IMG/VR virus record: IMGVR_UViG_3300049727_000212
Location: 1-20,735 of that record
Strand: one strand, 5' to 3'
Source: a virus
Length of the DNA: 20,735 bases
Made by a program: the position numbers and the translations under genes
Notes under the pieces: generated by a model
What the model saw: only the letters and a program-made list of their open reading frames with translations
Database searches by the model: none
Told to the model about the DNA's origin: nothing
Shown: positions 1-8,727 of the stretch, piece after piece
Layout: every line of letters begins with the position of its first letter
How positions within the stretch are numbered: the stretch's first letter is position 1

Positions 1-1789
1 TAGAGTTCGGGCTATCGACTGCCAGTACAAGTCCGCAGTTGGTGAGCCAGGTCGTGTAGTTCGTGTTGACGGTATGTTGTATAAAATTCAGACCAACGCC
101 GGTCGTCTCATAGGGTGAAAGGAACTCGCCCGGTCGGCCCTCGTTGAACAGCCCATGAGCCAGGTCAATGACGATGCTCTGTGTACCCCCGGTCGCAAAG
201 TCATACGGGATGTTCCAAAACCAACCACTGGGCGACGTGTTGTTGGCGACAATTTGCGCCAGCGCCAATGTTGCCGCCGCCGAAAAGCTCTCACCATAAG
301 TGCTGCTCGACAGGATGCCCAGGTAGATGCGAGGGGTAGTCGTTGCGGTTGTGGTTGCGGTCACGTCAATGTTGAGGTAGCGCCACCCGGCCATCCCTAC
401 AAGCGTTGCGGTCGTTGTCGCCGCCTTGCCGCCGCTGTCGGTCGAACTGGACGTAACGGTTATGTCATAGCTGCTCAGGTCGGGCGGGGCGGATTCGGTA
501 ATTGTGATAGAGCCGACGCCAAAATTATATGCGCCGCTCTCAAACTGAGTAAGCGTTTGCAGGTTGCCGCTCCAGCCAAGCGGATAATAAACGTCGTTAG
601 AATTGCTACGAGAGCCGCCCGGTCGTACATACGGGCCTTCTGTACTTGAATAGGTAATGTCCGGGTTGTTACTCACAGACCAGGTTGTGTTCGTCGAAGC
701 AACGCTTACCGGCATGGCGACCGTGAACCAATCCGTCGTACCGGCTATGTTTTGTAGGGTCGTTGCCGTCGAACATGGCGTTCCGTTAATTTCATAGCTG
801 CTAACGGACAAATCGACGCCAGCGATATTGGGGTTTGGGCACGATACCGAAGACGTACCACCGGAGGAAAACGACGCCGAATTGCCCAAGGCGTCCGTCA
901 ACGTAACATTGGCGCTTACAAACTCGCAGTTCCAATTTTCGACAAGCTGAAAGTCGGCAACGGTTACGGTTCGATGGTGATTCAATGAGCAAGTTGCGTT
1001 CGCTGTCATGGTGCCATTAAGAAGCAGACCCGCAGGAGTCGTTGTTGCTACATAGGTGCCATCCCAGAACGGATAGGTGATATTGTAGGGGCCGTATACG
1101 CCGTAAGCGCCATAGTATGCCCAATACTCATATTCACCCGCCACGGGGCTGTAGGGCGTGTTTATAACGTATATTTTGCCATCGGCGGTATTAAAGACAT
1201 TCGTGTAAACGCTCTTAATCGTCATGCCCGATAAGAAATCGGCACAAGACGAAACGTAACCATCGCCGCTAATTGGTGGAATGGTGCCGACCGAACAGAG
1301 ACAATACGACCAGTCAATAAGCGAACTGTCGGGAACATCGGTGAATGTCTGATAAACGACTTCTTCCGTTCCACCTTCTGAATAATAAATTGGGCGGCTT
1401 TCAGTAAAGAACTCAGGCGTAATATTAACGCCTGAAAATGTTGTCGTGTCACTCGTCGGCATTGCATACTGCCGCATTGATGAATAAATTGTTACAACAC
1501 CCGAAGGCGAAAAATTGACCGGCCTACCCGCAAATGTTCCGCCGAACGTTCCGGCGATATAAGTGGATACCGGATAAATTGCACAAAGAGCGCTTGGCGC
1601 ATAGCTGTCGTAAATATCTAACGAGGCGGGATTAAAATCGCCAAAAGTCCAAACGAAGTTAGGTTCTGGTGCTGCGCTAGGGTCGATTTGAAAGTGACCC
1701 GAATTCGTATTGAACGTGCTCGTGCTCGAATATGTGTATCCGTACTCAGTGTCAAATTCGGATAAGCTACTTGGTATTGGTGTTGGCAT
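1..1789 (-). CDS. Large virion/tail-tip protein, partial (runs off the window start)
   Basis: The minus-strand frame starts with ATG at 1789 (MPTPIPSSLSEFDTEYGY) and stays open for 596 codons to base 2, so the C-terminus lies outside the window. The product is very rich in Ser, Thr, Gly, Asn and Tyr, has few charged residues, and contains beta-like stretches and a Thr/Ala-rich segment near the visible end. That composition is common in phage tail-tip, fibre or other surface-exposed virion proteins, but I recognise no specific family. Its start lies 2 bases past the stop of the 80-residue gene, which implies co-transcription and translational coupling. The position downstream of tape measure and tail-tip genes supports a role in distal tail structure or host contact. 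Function is inferred from context and composition only. Confidence 0.75.
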   Translation of the reverse strand, partial: MPTPIPSSLSEFDTEYGYTYSSTSTFNTNSGHFQIDPSAAPEPNFVWTFGDFNPASLDIYDSYAPSALCAIYPVSTYIAGTFGGTFAGRPVNFSPSGVVTIYSSMRQYAMPTSDTTTFSGVNITPEFFTESRPIYYSEGGTEEVVYQTFTDVPDSSLIDWSYCLCSVGTIPPISGDGYVSSCADFLSGMTIKSVYTNVFNTADGKIYVINTPYSPVAGEYEYWAYYGAYGVYGPYNITYPFWDGTYVATTTPAGLLLNGTMTANATCSLNHHRTVTVADFQLVENWNCEFVSANVTLTDALGNSASFSSGGTSSVSCPNPNIAGVDLSVSSYEINGTPCSTATTLQNIAGTTDWFTVAMPVSVASTNTTWSVSNNPDITYSSTEGPYVRPGGSRSNSNDVYYPLGWSGNLQTLTQFESGAYNFGVGSITITESAPPDLSSYDITVTSSSTDSGGKAATTTATLVGMAGWRYLNIDVTATTTATTTPRIYLGILSSSTYGESFSAAATLALAQIVANNTSPSGWFWNIPYDFATGGTQSIVIDLAHGLFNEGRPGEFLSPYETTGVGLNFIQHTVNTNYTTWLTNCGLVLAVDSPNS

Positions 1790-1791
1790 AA

Positions 1792-2034
1792 TTAACTTGC
1801 TATAGGACCGTCAGCGCCGAAGCCATCAATATCCGCCAACGCAATTTTATTTGTGCCATTGTTGAGATTGACAACAGTTGATGTGTTGAGCGAAGAAAGA
1901 ATTGTTCCTATCGCCCACTTTGGATTAAGCTCACGTGTGGTAATCATATTGACTTTTGTATTGCGAATTCTTGGATTGTTTTTGTCAATACCGGAAACAA
2001 TTCGTGAGAGGTCGGAAGGATTAAATATTGTCAT
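1792..2034 (-). CDS. Small tail-region protein, 80 residues, unknown function
   Basis: This 80-residue frame (MTIFNPSDLSRIVSGIDKNN to GFGADGPIAS) ends two bases before the start of the large virion protein, as expected in a compact operon. It has no membrane segment, cysteine motif or recognisable domain. The sequence is polar with Asn-rich stretches and hydrophobic patches (NMITTRELNPKWAIGTILSSL). Its ATG is only a few bases from the left end of TnpB element A, so the element separates it from the tail-tip gene. No clear Shine-Dalgarno site is seen upstream, and the element may have changed its leader. It is probably a minor virion or assembly protein, a guess from position alone. Confidence 0.6.
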   Translation of the reverse strand: MTIFNPSDLSRIVSGIDKNNPRIRNTKVNMITTRELNPKWAIGTILSSLNTSTVVNLNNGTNKIALADIDGFGADGPIAS

Positions 2035-2146
2035 TGGATTATAGCAAGGAAACCTCGGGGCTTGCCCTTGGGAGGAATGCCACGCCTTTCTTAAAAATTT
2101 ATTTTTAAATTATTCAATTATACAGGTCAACATATATTATATATTG

Positions 2147-2152
2147 TATAAT
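2147..2152 (+). promoter_or_regulatory. Probable -10 box for tnpB of element A (leaderless)
   Basis: TATAAT sits 7 bases before the tnpB ATG at 2160, so a transcript starting at the usual distance would begin at or very near the ATG. There is no Shine-Dalgarno sequence between the box and the ATG, and no convincing -35 box. Element B has the same TATAAT-7-ATG arrangement. Confidence 0.45.
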
Positions 2153-2159
2153 GTAATAT

Positions 2160-3269
2160 ATGACAAAACTTTCTTTTAAAATTAAACTAAATACTAATGA
2201 ACAAGAGCAAAAACAATTAAAAGAATTAATGGTTGCTTATAATAATGCTTGTAATTATATAAGCCAAATTGCTTTTGAAAAGAAAGTTTTCAATAATTTT
2301 TCACTTCATCATCTTTGTTACAAAGATGTAAGAAAGATATATAATTTACCTGCTCAATTTACAATTTATGCTTTAGCTAAAGTAGCAGATGCATATAAAA
2401 CAGAATTAACTAAATCTCATAAAGAAAAACGAGAACTATCTTTATGTAAATTCAAAAAATATTCTGCTGTTACTTATGATTATCATTTATTATCTTATGG
2501 TAAGAACAATATAATTTCAATTAAAACCTTAGAGACAGGAAGATTAAAAGTTTTTGGTCACATTTATGATAATTCTAAAATTCCTTTTTTCAAAGGCGAA
2601 GCCGATTTAATTTACATTAATAAAAAATTCTATATTGTACAAACCATTGATGTTCCAACATCTAAGCCAAAAGATATTAAGGATTATTTAGGTATAGATT
2701 TAGGTATAGTCAAAATATCTACCGATTCCGATGGAGACTATTATTCTGGAGATATAATCGAAAGAAAGCGATTAAAATATAATCTCCAAAGACAAAGACT
2801 CCAAAAAGTAAATACAAAATCTTCCAAGCGACATCTTAAAAAGATGTCTAACAAAGAAGCAAGATTTAGAAAAGATGTTAACCATTATATTTCTAAACAA
2901 ATAGTCGAAAAAGCTGAACACACTTCACAAGGAATAGCATTAGAAAATCTAGTTCAATTCTTTGATAAGACAAGAGTTAGGAAAGAACAAAGAAATTCAA
3001 GAGCTTCTTGGTCTTTCTTCCAGCTTCGTAATTTTATTAATTACAAATCTATTCTAAAAGGCATTCCTATTGTTTTAGTCAATCCGAGAGATACATCTAA
3101 AAGATGTAATGTTTGTGGTTGTATTGATTCAAATAATAGAAAATCTCAATCTGAATTTAAATGTGTGTCCTGTGGACACACCGAAAATGCAGATATAAAT
3201 GCCGCAAAGAATATAAAATATTGGGCTGCTGTCAACCAGCCTATTGTATCAGCTTGCTCTGCAAGCTAG
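2160..3269 (+). CDS. tnpB: TnpB RNA-guided nuclease of element A
   Basis: This is a 369-residue TnpB. In this family the RuvC-like nuclease uses an RNA transcribed from the element's right end to cut DNA next to a short motif. The three RuvC acidic residues are visible: D180 in YLGIDLG, E262 in GIALENL and D345 in ENADINAAKN. A zinc ribbon (CNVCG, then CVSCG) lies between the last two. A basic segment (SKRHLKKMSNKEARFRKD) precedes the second RuvC motif. Length and motifs look intact, so the protein may be active. It resembles the TnpB of element C (shared RFRKD-NH-ISK block and short N-terminus) more than that of B. Codons are strongly A/T-biased compared with the phage genes. No TnpA partner is present. 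Confidence 0.93.
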   Translation: MTKLSFKIKLNTNEQEQKQLKELMVAYNNACNYISQIAFEKKVFNNFSLHHLCYKDVRKIYNLPAQFTIYALAKVADAYKTELTKSHKEKRELSLCKFKKYSAVTYDYHLLSYGKNNIISIKTLETGRLKVFGHIYDNSKIPFFKGEADLIYINKKFYIVQTIDVPTSKPKDIKDYLGIDLGIVKISTDSDGDYYSGDIIERKRLKYNLQRQRLQKVNTKSSKRHLKKMSNKEARFRKDVNHYISKQIVEKAEHTSQGIALENLVQFFDKTRVRKEQRNSRASWSFFQLRNFINYKSILKGIPIVLVNPRDTSKRCNVCGCIDSNNRKSQSEFKCVSCGHTENADINAAKNIKYWAAVNQPIVSACSAS

Positions 3270-3304
3270 GTACAAGCCTTGGGGCTTGCCCCAAGGTAGG
3301 TGAC
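3150..3304 (+). ncRNA. Predicted reRNA/omega-RNA scaffold of element A
   Basis: TnpB guide RNAs normally overlap the 3' end of tnpB and end beyond the right end. Here three tight hairpins follow one another: GTGTGTCC/GGACACAC (3163-3181), AGCTTGC/GCAAGCT (3251-3267, reaching the TAG stop) and CCTTGGGG/CCCCAAGG with a CTTG loop (3277-3296). The guide would begin at about 3305 (GTAGGTTCACTTC). The 5' limit is arbitrary. Confidence 0.4.
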
Positions 3305-3317
3305 GTAGGTTCACTTC

Positions 3318-5585
3318 TTAGGCCGCAACTAATTCAGCAACATAGCGAGTTTTACGGCATCTGTCCATTGATAAGTCAACATCAATAGACTGCACAAGGC
3401 AGGTACCATATCCGTCTGCGTCAATAGCCGCCCATAAATATAATTCGGGGCGAAGGTCCGGTAATGTGAATTCGATGTTTCGTTTTGCCTGAGTAATATT
3501 ATTTGCCAAGATTGCACAAACGGTATTTGCTGTTGCCTGGTCTGCTATCGAAGCGGAAATGAGAATATAATAAAATCTATCGCCCAGGTAATTTAATGCT
3601 GTCTTATCGCTCACGCTGGCTTCGTCGGAATAATGAGATACAATTGGGTTGCCCTCGCTGTCAGAACCAATCACCGTAATGTCGTTGGCGATTGTTTCAT
3701 TCAACATAATTTGCCGAGGGGCCGGGTCAGCAAGCATGGCGACATAAGAAATATCTGCGTTTGGAGTGGTTTGCTCTGATACGCCTTGTTCATTCATAAG
3801 CGAAGTGGCAGAAATAAACGGAACGCCATATCCGCCAATCGAATTGCTTATGAACCAATCACGAGTTGCGTAATACCAAACGCCGCCGATGTCATCTAAT
3901 ATCCACCCGGTGTAGGTAAGGACTTCGTTTTCTATGAAGTCGAGGGCGCTCATGCCGTCTGCTGGCCGATAGAGCGGTTCGGTGCCTGAGTCGGCGGAAG
4001 GAAGCGGCGTATCATCCCAAATTGGAATGACAATCTCAACATCGGCTTCGGTAATCACAAAGCCGTCTACGTCATCCTCGCTCACGTACCCGGCCAGCTT
4101 CAAAAGGTCGGTGATAACCTGACAGTGCGAAGCGCCATCCCACGACTTCGACGAACTCAAGAGGAAGTGAGCCAGCTTCTTGCGCATCGAAACGGCGTTG
4201 ACCGTCACACGGCTTGCTGAACCGTCTATGAAGTCGGGGATGTCCGAAAAGCCGACGAATATTGTATAGGGTCCGCCATTGTCCGTCAGAAGGGCATAAT
4301 CCGGGTCGTTAAGGTCGTCTTCGCTCGTTCCGCCGTGATTGCTTGGCAAATCGTAGTAAGCCCGTAGTTTGCGATTTTGCATGTCTTTGAGGGCTGTCCA
4401 TTCATCGGCGGGATTGTCCAATGTGAACTTGAATGTCTTCTGGCTGCGGTCGGCATTCAGCGTCATCGAAGCACTTATCGGATTCAGAATCGTGTTGGTC
4501 GTGTATTGGCGTGTACCGAGTGCTCGTTCGCAGTGAACGTAGTTGATGAAGTCCTGAGCCGTGTAGAGGTTGCCAAATATCGCCGCATTCCCGCCGCCAA
4601 TTCCGCCAACACCCGTCGAACCGGCTGCGCTCGTCAATGTTATGGAATAGCCAAAATTGTTTTGCGGAGCTAATGACGTGTTGTAAGTCACGGTTGGCGA
4701 GAGAGTACAGTTGGTGCCGAATGATTTATCCGCATTTGCCTCTAACGTTGGCTGGGCGGTTAATGGGTATTTGAGTGGGAAATTTGGAGTGGTAAGGGAA
4801 GCGCTGCCCGGATACATCAATGGCGAGAAATTAAAGAGCGCATTGATTGGCGTTGATGAATTATAAAAACTCACTCCTGCCGCTTCTGTAATGACCGACA
4901 ATGCTGTTCCGCCAGCAGGTTTATCCGCCGAAGTGGTATCAAGAGTCCCGCCAACGTTCGCAATGAAATACCCGCCCAGGTTCGACGAAATAATAATGTA
5001 CTTCGACCGATAAGGCAGGATGGTAATTTGAACGTCTTTGCCCGTTATGTCCTGAGACGATGAAATAGAGCCAGTTGCAATCGGGGCGTTTGGTTGTCCT
5101 GCCCCTGTCAATGTAGCCGTATTTCTCGTATCGTATAATTCACAAGTTCCGTTACTATGTAGAAACAACGAAAAATACTTACCGAACGACATATCGAACA
5201 GTTGATAGGCGCTTGTCTTTGGTTTGGTGTAGAACCAGGTTTCGACAAAGAATCCAGTGTTGCGTGGAAATATATACTTGCTGATAACCGGAGCGCCAAC
5301 CGTTCCGAGAGAATGAAGCGCATAGTCAGTTGCACCACGAACGCTATGTTGTTCCCATTTGGTCGTGTCGGTATTGAAATCGGTTAGTTTGAATTTAGGC
5401 TGCGTTGCCCAGCTATCTTGGTATTGATATGGCTGTATGATTAACGTAGAGCCGTCAACCGTTCGAATGATGCCGCTGTTAGTCGTTCCGCTTGCTGTCA
5501 AATTTAATTGGCTCACGGCAACACTCAAAGAAAAACCCGGCGAAGTCACAAGTGACCCGCTAATATCCATATCAATGACTAACAT
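3318..5585 (-). CDS. Tail-tip / baseplate-hub-like protein with LamG-like N-terminal part
   Basis: This protein has about 755 residues from the ATG at 5585 (MLVIDMDISGSL). An earlier ATG at 5615 lies inside a hairpin-U-tract structure, so the downstream start is preferred. Residues around 75-215 (YIFPRNTGFFVETWFYTK, then FSLFLHSNGTCELYD) resemble a concanavalin/LamG-type carbohydrate-binding beta-sandwich. The C-terminal third, with a segment like MSALDFIENEVLTYTGWIL, resembles the tail-hub proteins that cap siphophage tails. Position directly after the tape measure supports a distal tail or hub role, and the LamG-like part could bind host glycans. Both fold assignments are by eye. Element A is inserted just past its stop, leaving the frame intact. 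Confidence 0.75.
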   Translation of the reverse strand: MLVIDMDISGSLVTSPGFSLSVAVSQLNLTASGTTNSGIIRTVDGSTLIIQPYQYQDSWATQPKFKLTDFNTDTTKWEQHSVRGATDYALHSLGTVGAPVISKYIFPRNTGFFVETWFYTKPKTSAYQLFDMSFGKYFSLFLHSNGTCELYDTRNTATLTGAGQPNAPIATGSISSSQDITGKDVQITILPYRSKYIIISSNLGGYFIANVGGTLDTTSADKPAGGTALSVITEAAGVSFYNSSTPINALFNFSPLMYPGSASLTTPNFPLKYPLTAQPTLEANADKSFGTNCTLSPTVTYNTSLAPQNNFGYSITLTSAAGSTGVGGIGGGNAAIFGNLYTAQDFINYVHCERALGTRQYTTNTILNPISASMTLNADRSQKTFKFTLDNPADEWTALKDMQNRKLRAYYDLPSNHGGTSEDDLNDPDYALLTDNGGPYTIFVGFSDIPDFIDGSASRVTVNAVSMRKKLAHFLLSSSKSWDGASHCQVITDLLKLAGYVSEDDVDGFVITEADVEIVIPIWDDTPLPSADSGTEPLYRPADGMSALDFIENEVLTYTGWILDDIGGVWYYATRDWFISNSIGGYGVPFISATSLMNEQGVSEQTTPNADISYVAMLADPAPRQIMLNETIANDITVIGSDSEGNPIVSHYSDEASVSDKTALNYLGDRFYYILISASIADQATANTVCAILANNITQAKRNIEFTLPDLRPELYLWAAIDADGYGTCLVQSIDVDLSMDRCRKTRYVAELVAA

Positions 5586-5603
5586 TTGAAAAATTCCAGA
5601 TAC

Positions 5604-5631
5604 AAAAAAAGCCATCCCGTTTTTGGGTAGG
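5604..5631 (-). terminator. Hairpin with U7 tract before the tail-tip gene
   Basis: On the minus strand CCCTACCC-AAAAAC-GGGATGG forms an imperfect stem (CCC/GGG plus CC/GG around a 2x2 mismatch) followed by seven T. It fills the gap between the tape-measure stop (5650) and the tail-tip ATG (5585). It could be a weak intrinsic terminator or a leader structure. Confidence 0.45.
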
Positions 5632-5649
5632 GACGAGTCGATAATAAAT

Positions 5650-8600
5650 TTAGTGGCGAGTCGAACCTTCTAACGCCGGTAATAATTCGCCTGTGATTAA
5701 CTGAGCGGCCTTCTGTGCGATTTGTTGAATGACATTTCCGTCCAGGTTGATTGAAATATTATTCGTGAAGTCTAGCTTTGCCGATAGAGCGCCGTTTTTC
5801 CAATCGTTGATTTTCTTTCCCATCGAATGAGCGCCAACATCCGCTTTAGATAATGACATCGGCGTAATTCCCATCTTGGCTAATTCTTCGTTGCCTGGAG
5901 AATTAGGACCGCCAAGAACGCTGTCAACAACCGCATTAATTTTCGCCTGTCGTAAATCTTCTGCGATTCCGGCTCTCTTATCCATTAAGCCATCAATCTG
6001 CTTTTGCAGGTCAAGCCATTCTTTTGATTTGTTCTTGACGTTCTCGATAGCGTTTGCTTGTTTGGTTAGAGCGTCGATTTCCTTATCAATTGACGTAAGA
6101 GCTTGTTTACCAAAAATGCCTTCGCTATCCAAGTCTTTGAGGTCGTGCTTGTGCTGATAACCTTTTCGAGCGATATTAAATAGTGTTTCGGCCTTGTCGG
6201 TGTCGGCTTCATATCCGCTTATCTGGTTGAAGTTTTTATGCAGGTTGGCGTCTTCGGCTTCATCGTTAAGCTGCTGCATCTTTTCACGGAGGGCAAACAC
6301 CTTGTTCATGGTGTCGAGCCATTCGCTGCCTTGAGCCTCATCGTTCTTGATTGCGTCGGCATGGCGCTGTAAGTGGTCTAGTTCTTGTTGGGCGTTGTTT
6401 TGGAACTTAGCATTGGCGCTGTTCATGGCCGCTAAGCTGTTGGTGTCGTGGTTGCGGTTAAAGCCCATCTGAGCGACTTTGAAGCCCATTTCGTCATAGT
6501 CGCTTGCCGCAATCGCCTGGGTAGTCGTGCCGCCCTCAGAGCCGCTTGTAATGTCCGTATTAGCGCCGGGAGCGCCCGGAGGTGGGGTTACTTTGCCTCT
6601 GCTGCCGTCGTAAAGGTGAGGATGCGCCTTAACGAAAGCCGCATGGATTTTTCTTTGGTGGGCGGCTCTCCGTGCATCGCCAGCGGGGTCCGTGTTGTTT
6701 ATGCCGCCAGGGTCATCAGGGTTGTTTTCGAGAAGGTGAAAGTGGTCGAGCGCCCAATTTGTAGCAGCGTTAGCACCATAGGCCAGCACACCAATTGCCG
6801 CAAGAGCCGCAATCAACGGTCCTAGCGCCATCGTGCCGGTGACGCCCAGGCTTGTTAGTCCGACCTGTAAGGCCATGACGCCGCTAACCGAAGCGCCAGC
6901 GGCTGTTCCAACATTCGTCAACGTTGCAACAATTCGAATGCCTTGTAATGCCGCCCAGGTTTCCTTGAGTTCCTTGAAAAATACTACGGTTTTAATCATA
7001 ACGCCGCCCAAGAATACGAAAGCGCCGCCGATTCCAAGAACGGCAATCCCAAAGTCCTGTATCGGTTTGGGGATGTAGCCAAGTTCTTTAACTATCCAAT
7101 CCAGACTGTTTATAATTACGGTTATAGTAGGCGCAACGTCGGAACCAAGTTTTATAAATGCGTTGCCGAGTCTTTGTATTGCGTTCGGAAATTGCTGTTT
7201 TATAATATCAAGAGCTTGATTGATATAATTTGTTTTGCTGCCAAGTGCCTGGTCCTGAGCCGCTAATGCTTTTTGAAAGTCAGCAAAGCCCGTGTCGGAT
7301 GTCGCTGCTTCTAATCCAAAGCCACCACGCTTGGCGTTGATGATATTTAGCATCGAAAGATTATTTGGACCGACAATTTGTTGAGCTTCACGCAAATCGG
7401 CAATAATGCCCGATAAGCCTTTTTCGCTTATGCCCTTCTTGCTAAAGTCGGCTTCTAAGCTAATATCGCTGCCAGCACTACGTAATAAATCATCTGCATT
7501 CGCCAACGCTTTTCTTTGTTGCGTTGTTGGTGCGACAATTTTTTGAATTACTGCGGAAGTGTTTTGACCGGCCTGTTCAATAGTAAAACCATGCTGAGTT
7601 AAAGCTGTGAAATAAGCGCTTACGTCTTTTGCGGAAACATTCTCAGTTGAAGCGATACCAAGAACCGGTCCTAGTTGCTGAACCAAGCCCTGCATGTCGG
7701 TATTGGCTCTCATGGCGTCAACGTGAATCATTTCCATGAGATTTTTGCTGTCGGATGCTTGCAAATTATAAACATGCAGGAGCTTCGATAGCATCTCAAC
7801 ATTTTCAGATGGGTCGCCGCCTAAACCAAGGGCGGAATCACTTCCCGCCTTCACAATTTGGTCGGCATCCTTACCGACAAATCCGAAGTTCGACGCACGG
7901 AAATAGGCTTTGATGACTTCGTTCGGGTCGCCGCCATTTTGAACGCTATAGTCGAGGGCTTTTTGGCTTACATCCGCTCGTTCCGCTGCGGTAAGAGGTC
8001 GTGAACCGCCAGACCCATCCGGCATAGCCATGTTCGACATGGTGACAGCGGCTTTTCCTTGAAAATTTGCCGCTGCAACGCCAAGAACGCCAACGCCAAG
8101 AACGCCAGCGCCGCCTGTCATCATCATCATGTCTGCGGTATGTCGAGCCGCAAACATAGGAAAAGGCTTCGGTCGATTGGCTGCATTAATAATCGCTTGC
8201 TGTCTGAGCAAAGCATTCTGCGTTCGGACTTGTTCGGTAGATAGGCGCTGATTGTCGAGATTGACCTTGCCAGCCGCTATCTGGGCGTCATTAGTCATAC
8301 CGGACACTTGGCGAAGGGTTTTGGCTGCTTCGGTCTGTGTGGCTTGCTGCTCAGTGACAATTGCCGCCGCCGCTTTGTTGGCGTCGTTGGTCTGAGCCGC
8401 AAGAGTCCGGGCTTCCATTGCCAGGTTGCGCTGTGCAAGGGTTTGTTCCGTAATGAGCTTGGATGCCGTGAGGTTCGCATCGTTGCCCTGGGCGGCGATT
8501 GTACGGGCTTCTTGGGCTAACGCCGCTTGCTTACGAGCTTCTTCGGTGGCTTGCTTGGCGAGAGTAAGAGCTTCCTGTCCTTGTTGGATAGTGACCCGCA

Positions 8601-8727
8601 GATTCCCGCCCGTGATTCCTTTGAACTCATTCGCAAAAGCCTTTGTCGCTTCCGCCATTCGGCCTAAAGCCGCAATATATTCCGAATCGTCAAGCGTTGC
8701 TTTCGTTGTTAATAGGTCTACTGCCAT
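5650..8727 (-). CDS. Tail tape measure protein
   Basis: This 1025-residue protein sets tail length and is ejected with the DNA in long-tailed phages. The N-terminal 170 residues are a charged Ala/Gln-rich helix with three 32-residue repeats. Residues about 245-480 (ALDYSVQNGGDPNEVIKAY, then GLVQQLGPVLGIASTENVSA and ISEKGLSGIIADLREAQQ) match the TP901-type tape-measure domain. Hydrophobic stretches lie near 203-218 (GVLGVGVLGVAA), 555-580 (FGIAVLGIGGAFVFLGG) and 632-654 (LGPLIAALAAIGVLAYG), as is common in tape measures. The C-terminal 300 residues are again coiled-coil-like. No peptidase or lysozyme motif is seen. The ATG at 8727 directly follows a TAA that would end the restored gp10-like gene if element B were absent. 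Confidence 0.93.
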   Translation of the reverse strand: MAVDLLTTKATLDDSEYIAALGRMAEATKAFANEFKGITGGNLRVTIQQGQEALTLAKQATEEARKQAALAQEARTIAAQGNDANLTASKLITEQTLAQRNLAMEARTLAAQTNDANKAAAAIVTEQQATQTEAAKTLRQVSGMTNDAQIAAGKVNLDNQRLSTEQVRTQNALLRQQAIINAANRPKPFPMFAARHTADMMMMTGGAGVLGVGVLGVAAANFQGKAAVTMSNMAMPDGSGGSRPLTAAERADVSQKALDYSVQNGGDPNEVIKAYFRASNFGFVGKDADQIVKAGSDSALGLGGDPSENVEMLSKLLHVYNLQASDSKNLMEMIHVDAMRANTDMQGLVQQLGPVLGIASTENVSAKDVSAYFTALTQHGFTIEQAGQNTSAVIQKIVAPTTQQRKALANADDLLRSAGSDISLEADFSKKGISEKGLSGIIADLREAQQIVGPNNLSMLNIINAKRGGFGLEAATSDTGFADFQKALAAQDQALGSKTNYINQALDIIKQQFPNAIQRLGNAFIKLGSDVAPTITVIINSLDWIVKELGYIPKPIQDFGIAVLGIGGAFVFLGGVMIKTVVFFKELKETWAALQGIRIVATLTNVGTAAGASVSGVMALQVGLTSLGVTGTMALGPLIAALAAIGVLAYGANAATNWALDHFHLLENNPDDPGGINNTDPAGDARRAAHQRKIHAAFVKAHPHLYDGSRGKVTPPPGAPGANTDITSGSEGGTTTQAIAASDYDEMGFKVAQMGFNRNHDTNSLAAMNSANAKFQNNAQQELDHLQRHADAIKNDEAQGSEWLDTMNKVFALREKMQQLNDEAEDANLHKNFNQISGYEADTDKAETLFNIARKGYQHKHDLKDLDSEGIFGKQALTSIDKEIDALTKQANAIENVKNKSKEWLDLQKQIDGLMDKRAGIAEDLRQAKINAVVDSVLGGPNSPGNEELAKMGITPMSLSKADVGAHSMGKKINDWKNGALSAKLDFTNNISINLDGNVIQQIAQKAAQLITGELLPALEGSTRH
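8224..8511 (-). repeat. Three tandem 32-residue repeats in the tape measure N-terminus
   Basis: Residues 73-104, 105-136 and 137-168 align without gaps: EARTIAAQGNDAN.., EARTLAAQTNDAN.. and TLRQVSGMTNDAQ.., each followed by an I/V-x-T/L-E/D-x-Q segment. The third copy is more diverged. The DNA shows matching similarity. Confidence 0.75.

Larger units (their letters stand above)
2043..3304 (+). mobile_element. IS200/IS605-superfamily TnpB-only element A
   Basis: An A+T-rich island in the otherwise balanced phage operon carries one tnpB and no tnpA. The left end has an imperfect G/C-rich hairpin (2053-2075). The right end has two hairpins, AGCTTGC/GCAAGCT (3251-3267) and CCTTGGGG/CCCCAAGG (3277-3296). 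The right boundary is placed after TAGGTGAC (3304) because elements B and C end in a similar GTCAC or TTGAC 8-10 bases past their last hairpin. The left boundary, near TTAT at 2039-2042, is less certain and could shift by several bases. Removal would leave about 21 bases between the tail-tip stop and the 80-residue gene, matching the tight spacing elsewhere. It lies antisense to the late operon. Confidence 0.7.

Noticed and set aside
155-649. Plus-strand frame of 164 codons near the window start
   Set aside because: It is antisense to the open frame of the large virion protein (1789 to 1), and its Arg/Cys/Gly-rich product looks like a shadow.
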